Below are positions 62,801 to 64,000 of a DNA stretch of 64,000 nt, one piece after another. Under the pieces are notes generated by a model. That model saw only the letters and a list, made by a program, of their open reading frames with translations, was not told where the DNA came from and did no database searches. A program made the translations under genes and the position numbers. Location: contig NC_064216.1 in NCBI RefSeq assembly GCF_023101765.2, forward strand, positions 7,381,545 through 7,445,544, in the 5' to 3' direction. Position 1 is the first letter of the stretch, and the number at the start of each line of letters is the position of its first letter. The DNA comes from Spodoptera frugiperda (lineage: Eukaryota > Arthropoda > Insecta > Lepidoptera > Noctuidae).

Positions 62801-63809
62801 GATAGTATTCACCGAGCCGATCCGATTCTCCATGTACCACATGTAAACGAACCAGTTATTACAGCTTGTTAATCACCAAATAATTCAGACTAGCATATCC
62901 ATCAAACTTCCTTGAAAACTAATTGACCAGATCAAATTACCGTACACGATTAATTTCTCAAAATTACCACCTCCATATTGAATTAGGTGCTCAAAACTAG
63001 ACAAAGAATAAAAATAAATCTGCGTTAGACAAATAATAATGATTGTACAGAGATCCGATCACGTTCGTGTAGCCTGTAATTTTAGTGTTCGACTTCGCAA
63101 TCGCTACCTGATCGATCTGATATCGATTCAAGGTGTGACAGCGGCGATGATCATTCCAATTGTGACAGCACTCTGACGAAAGTAAGAGTGGAAAGAGATC
63201 CGATAAGAGTGATTACAATGAGATTTCGTAATCCACATGATGCATTATAATACGCCCGAACAAGTATTCGGAACGAACGTGACACTATAATTTAATACAT
63301 CAATAAAGATTTTACTACTGTGTGATACGATACGACACTTTGCCTAATGCGATACTGATGTCTACTGAAGACAGGTTTACAGCTAAATTCCTGCTAGAAT
63401 TAAGTACTAGTAGACCTAGTTCGATTATCTTAGTCTTGCATCTAAGTGATTTAATTTTATCTTCCCACTTTACGTAGTCTATAAAACATAAAAAGCTACA
63501 ATGTAGCGCACATCTAATTACTAATCGATCTCCTGATGCCCTAGAAACGTGGTAAACGTTTAAAACAATAGTGATGGCGCGATAAGAACTGCGTCACTAC
63601 GAGGATACGTTAGAACGGTGCATGTCGATAATCTCGATCTCTTGCATTATTGACGAGCCCGCGCTTCGATAGAATATGATGACACACGCCATTATGGCCT
63701 TCCATCGCTTGTCACATAGATAATAAATTCATGATATATTTTCATTCGTGATGAGACGTTTAGTTTGTGTTACTGATTTTATCAACAGTTTTTAGTTGTT
63801 TTTATAGTT
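59884..63809 (-). other. Probable long hamlet intron
   Basis: No zinc-finger-coding sequence or PR domain was found here on the minus strand, so the next upstream exon probably lies beyond the window. Two donor-like sites (minus, near 60,655 and 61,705) have no convincing exon attached. TATCGATA-like sites occur near 62,800. Confidence 0.5.
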
Positions 63810-64000
63810 TCATTGATTGATTGGGTATGGGTGGATTATTTTTAGGATATATTGAAGAGAATTCATGGAATGCTCGTCATGCAGTATTGACCGGGAGCCA
63901 CCATCTGCTCGGTACAGCAAAAACGCGGAATCGTCGCGTGCCATCGACCCGACCGGCAACAAATCATCGAGGTGCGTCTTATCGAACGAGCACATCACTA
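63810..64000. other. GC-rich open stretch at the window edge
   Basis: I do not recognise this. On the minus strand a frame entering from the edge encodes acidic, protein-like sequence (FDKTHLDDLLPVGSMARDD) with mostly G/C-ending codons, then trails into AT-rich DNA. On the plus strand a 'gattatttttag' acceptor at about 63,854 and a GAG|GTGCGT donor at about 63,971 enclose an open frame of about 40 codons. One strand could carry a real exon, possibly an upstream ham exon if minus; neither is confirmed. Confidence 0.3.

Overview
This window looks like nuclear DNA of a moth (Lepidoptera, probably a noctuid). The evidence is an AT-rich background, a dense population of short interspersed repeats of types I associate with noctuid genomes, and one clearly recognisable gene: the 3' part of a hamlet/PRDM16/MECOM-type zinc-finger gene on the minus strand. 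The species call is inference; the gene family call rests on directly readable, highly diagnostic zinc fingers.

Region 57,216-59,883 (minus strand) holds three consecutive coding exons of hamlet (ham), separated by introns of 248 and 337 bp with consensus GT-AG borders and phase-0 junctions. Together they encode the end of one finger, five N-terminal fingers (the last of C2HC type), a long Ser/Pro-rich linker with a PLDLS CtBP-binding motif, and the three C-terminal fingers. The fingers before these, and any PR/SET domain, must lie upstream, above 59,884 and probably beyond 64,000. The third exon either ends at a stop codon (57,216) or is spliced at a strong donor at 57,328. In the second case more ham exons would lie somewhere below 57 kb.

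Region 1-57,215 contains no gene that I can identify. It is AT-rich non-coding DNA carrying several repeat families. Family A is a ~155-bp element with eight copies in both orientations. Family B is a ~290-bp SINE-like element with three copies. Family C is a SINE/LINE-tail type with four copies. Family D is a tRNA-derived SINE with an intact B box, three copies. Family E is a small foldback (MITE-like) element with one complete copy and four partial ones. There is also a LINE 3' remnant, a 143-bp tandem array next to a 34-bp perfect inverted repeat, and a cluster of degenerate repeat units each ending in TATCGATA-like sites. A few GC-rich islands with protein-like open frames (around 20.4, 36.7, 40.1, 51.9 and 63.9 kb) could be orphan exons, pseudogene pieces or regulatory islands; none is identified.

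Region 59,884-64,000 is most simply read as intron of ham, with one GC-rich open stretch at the window edge. Nothing here is a complete gene, and no autonomous transposon, tRNA gene, rRNA or virus-derived gene was found.
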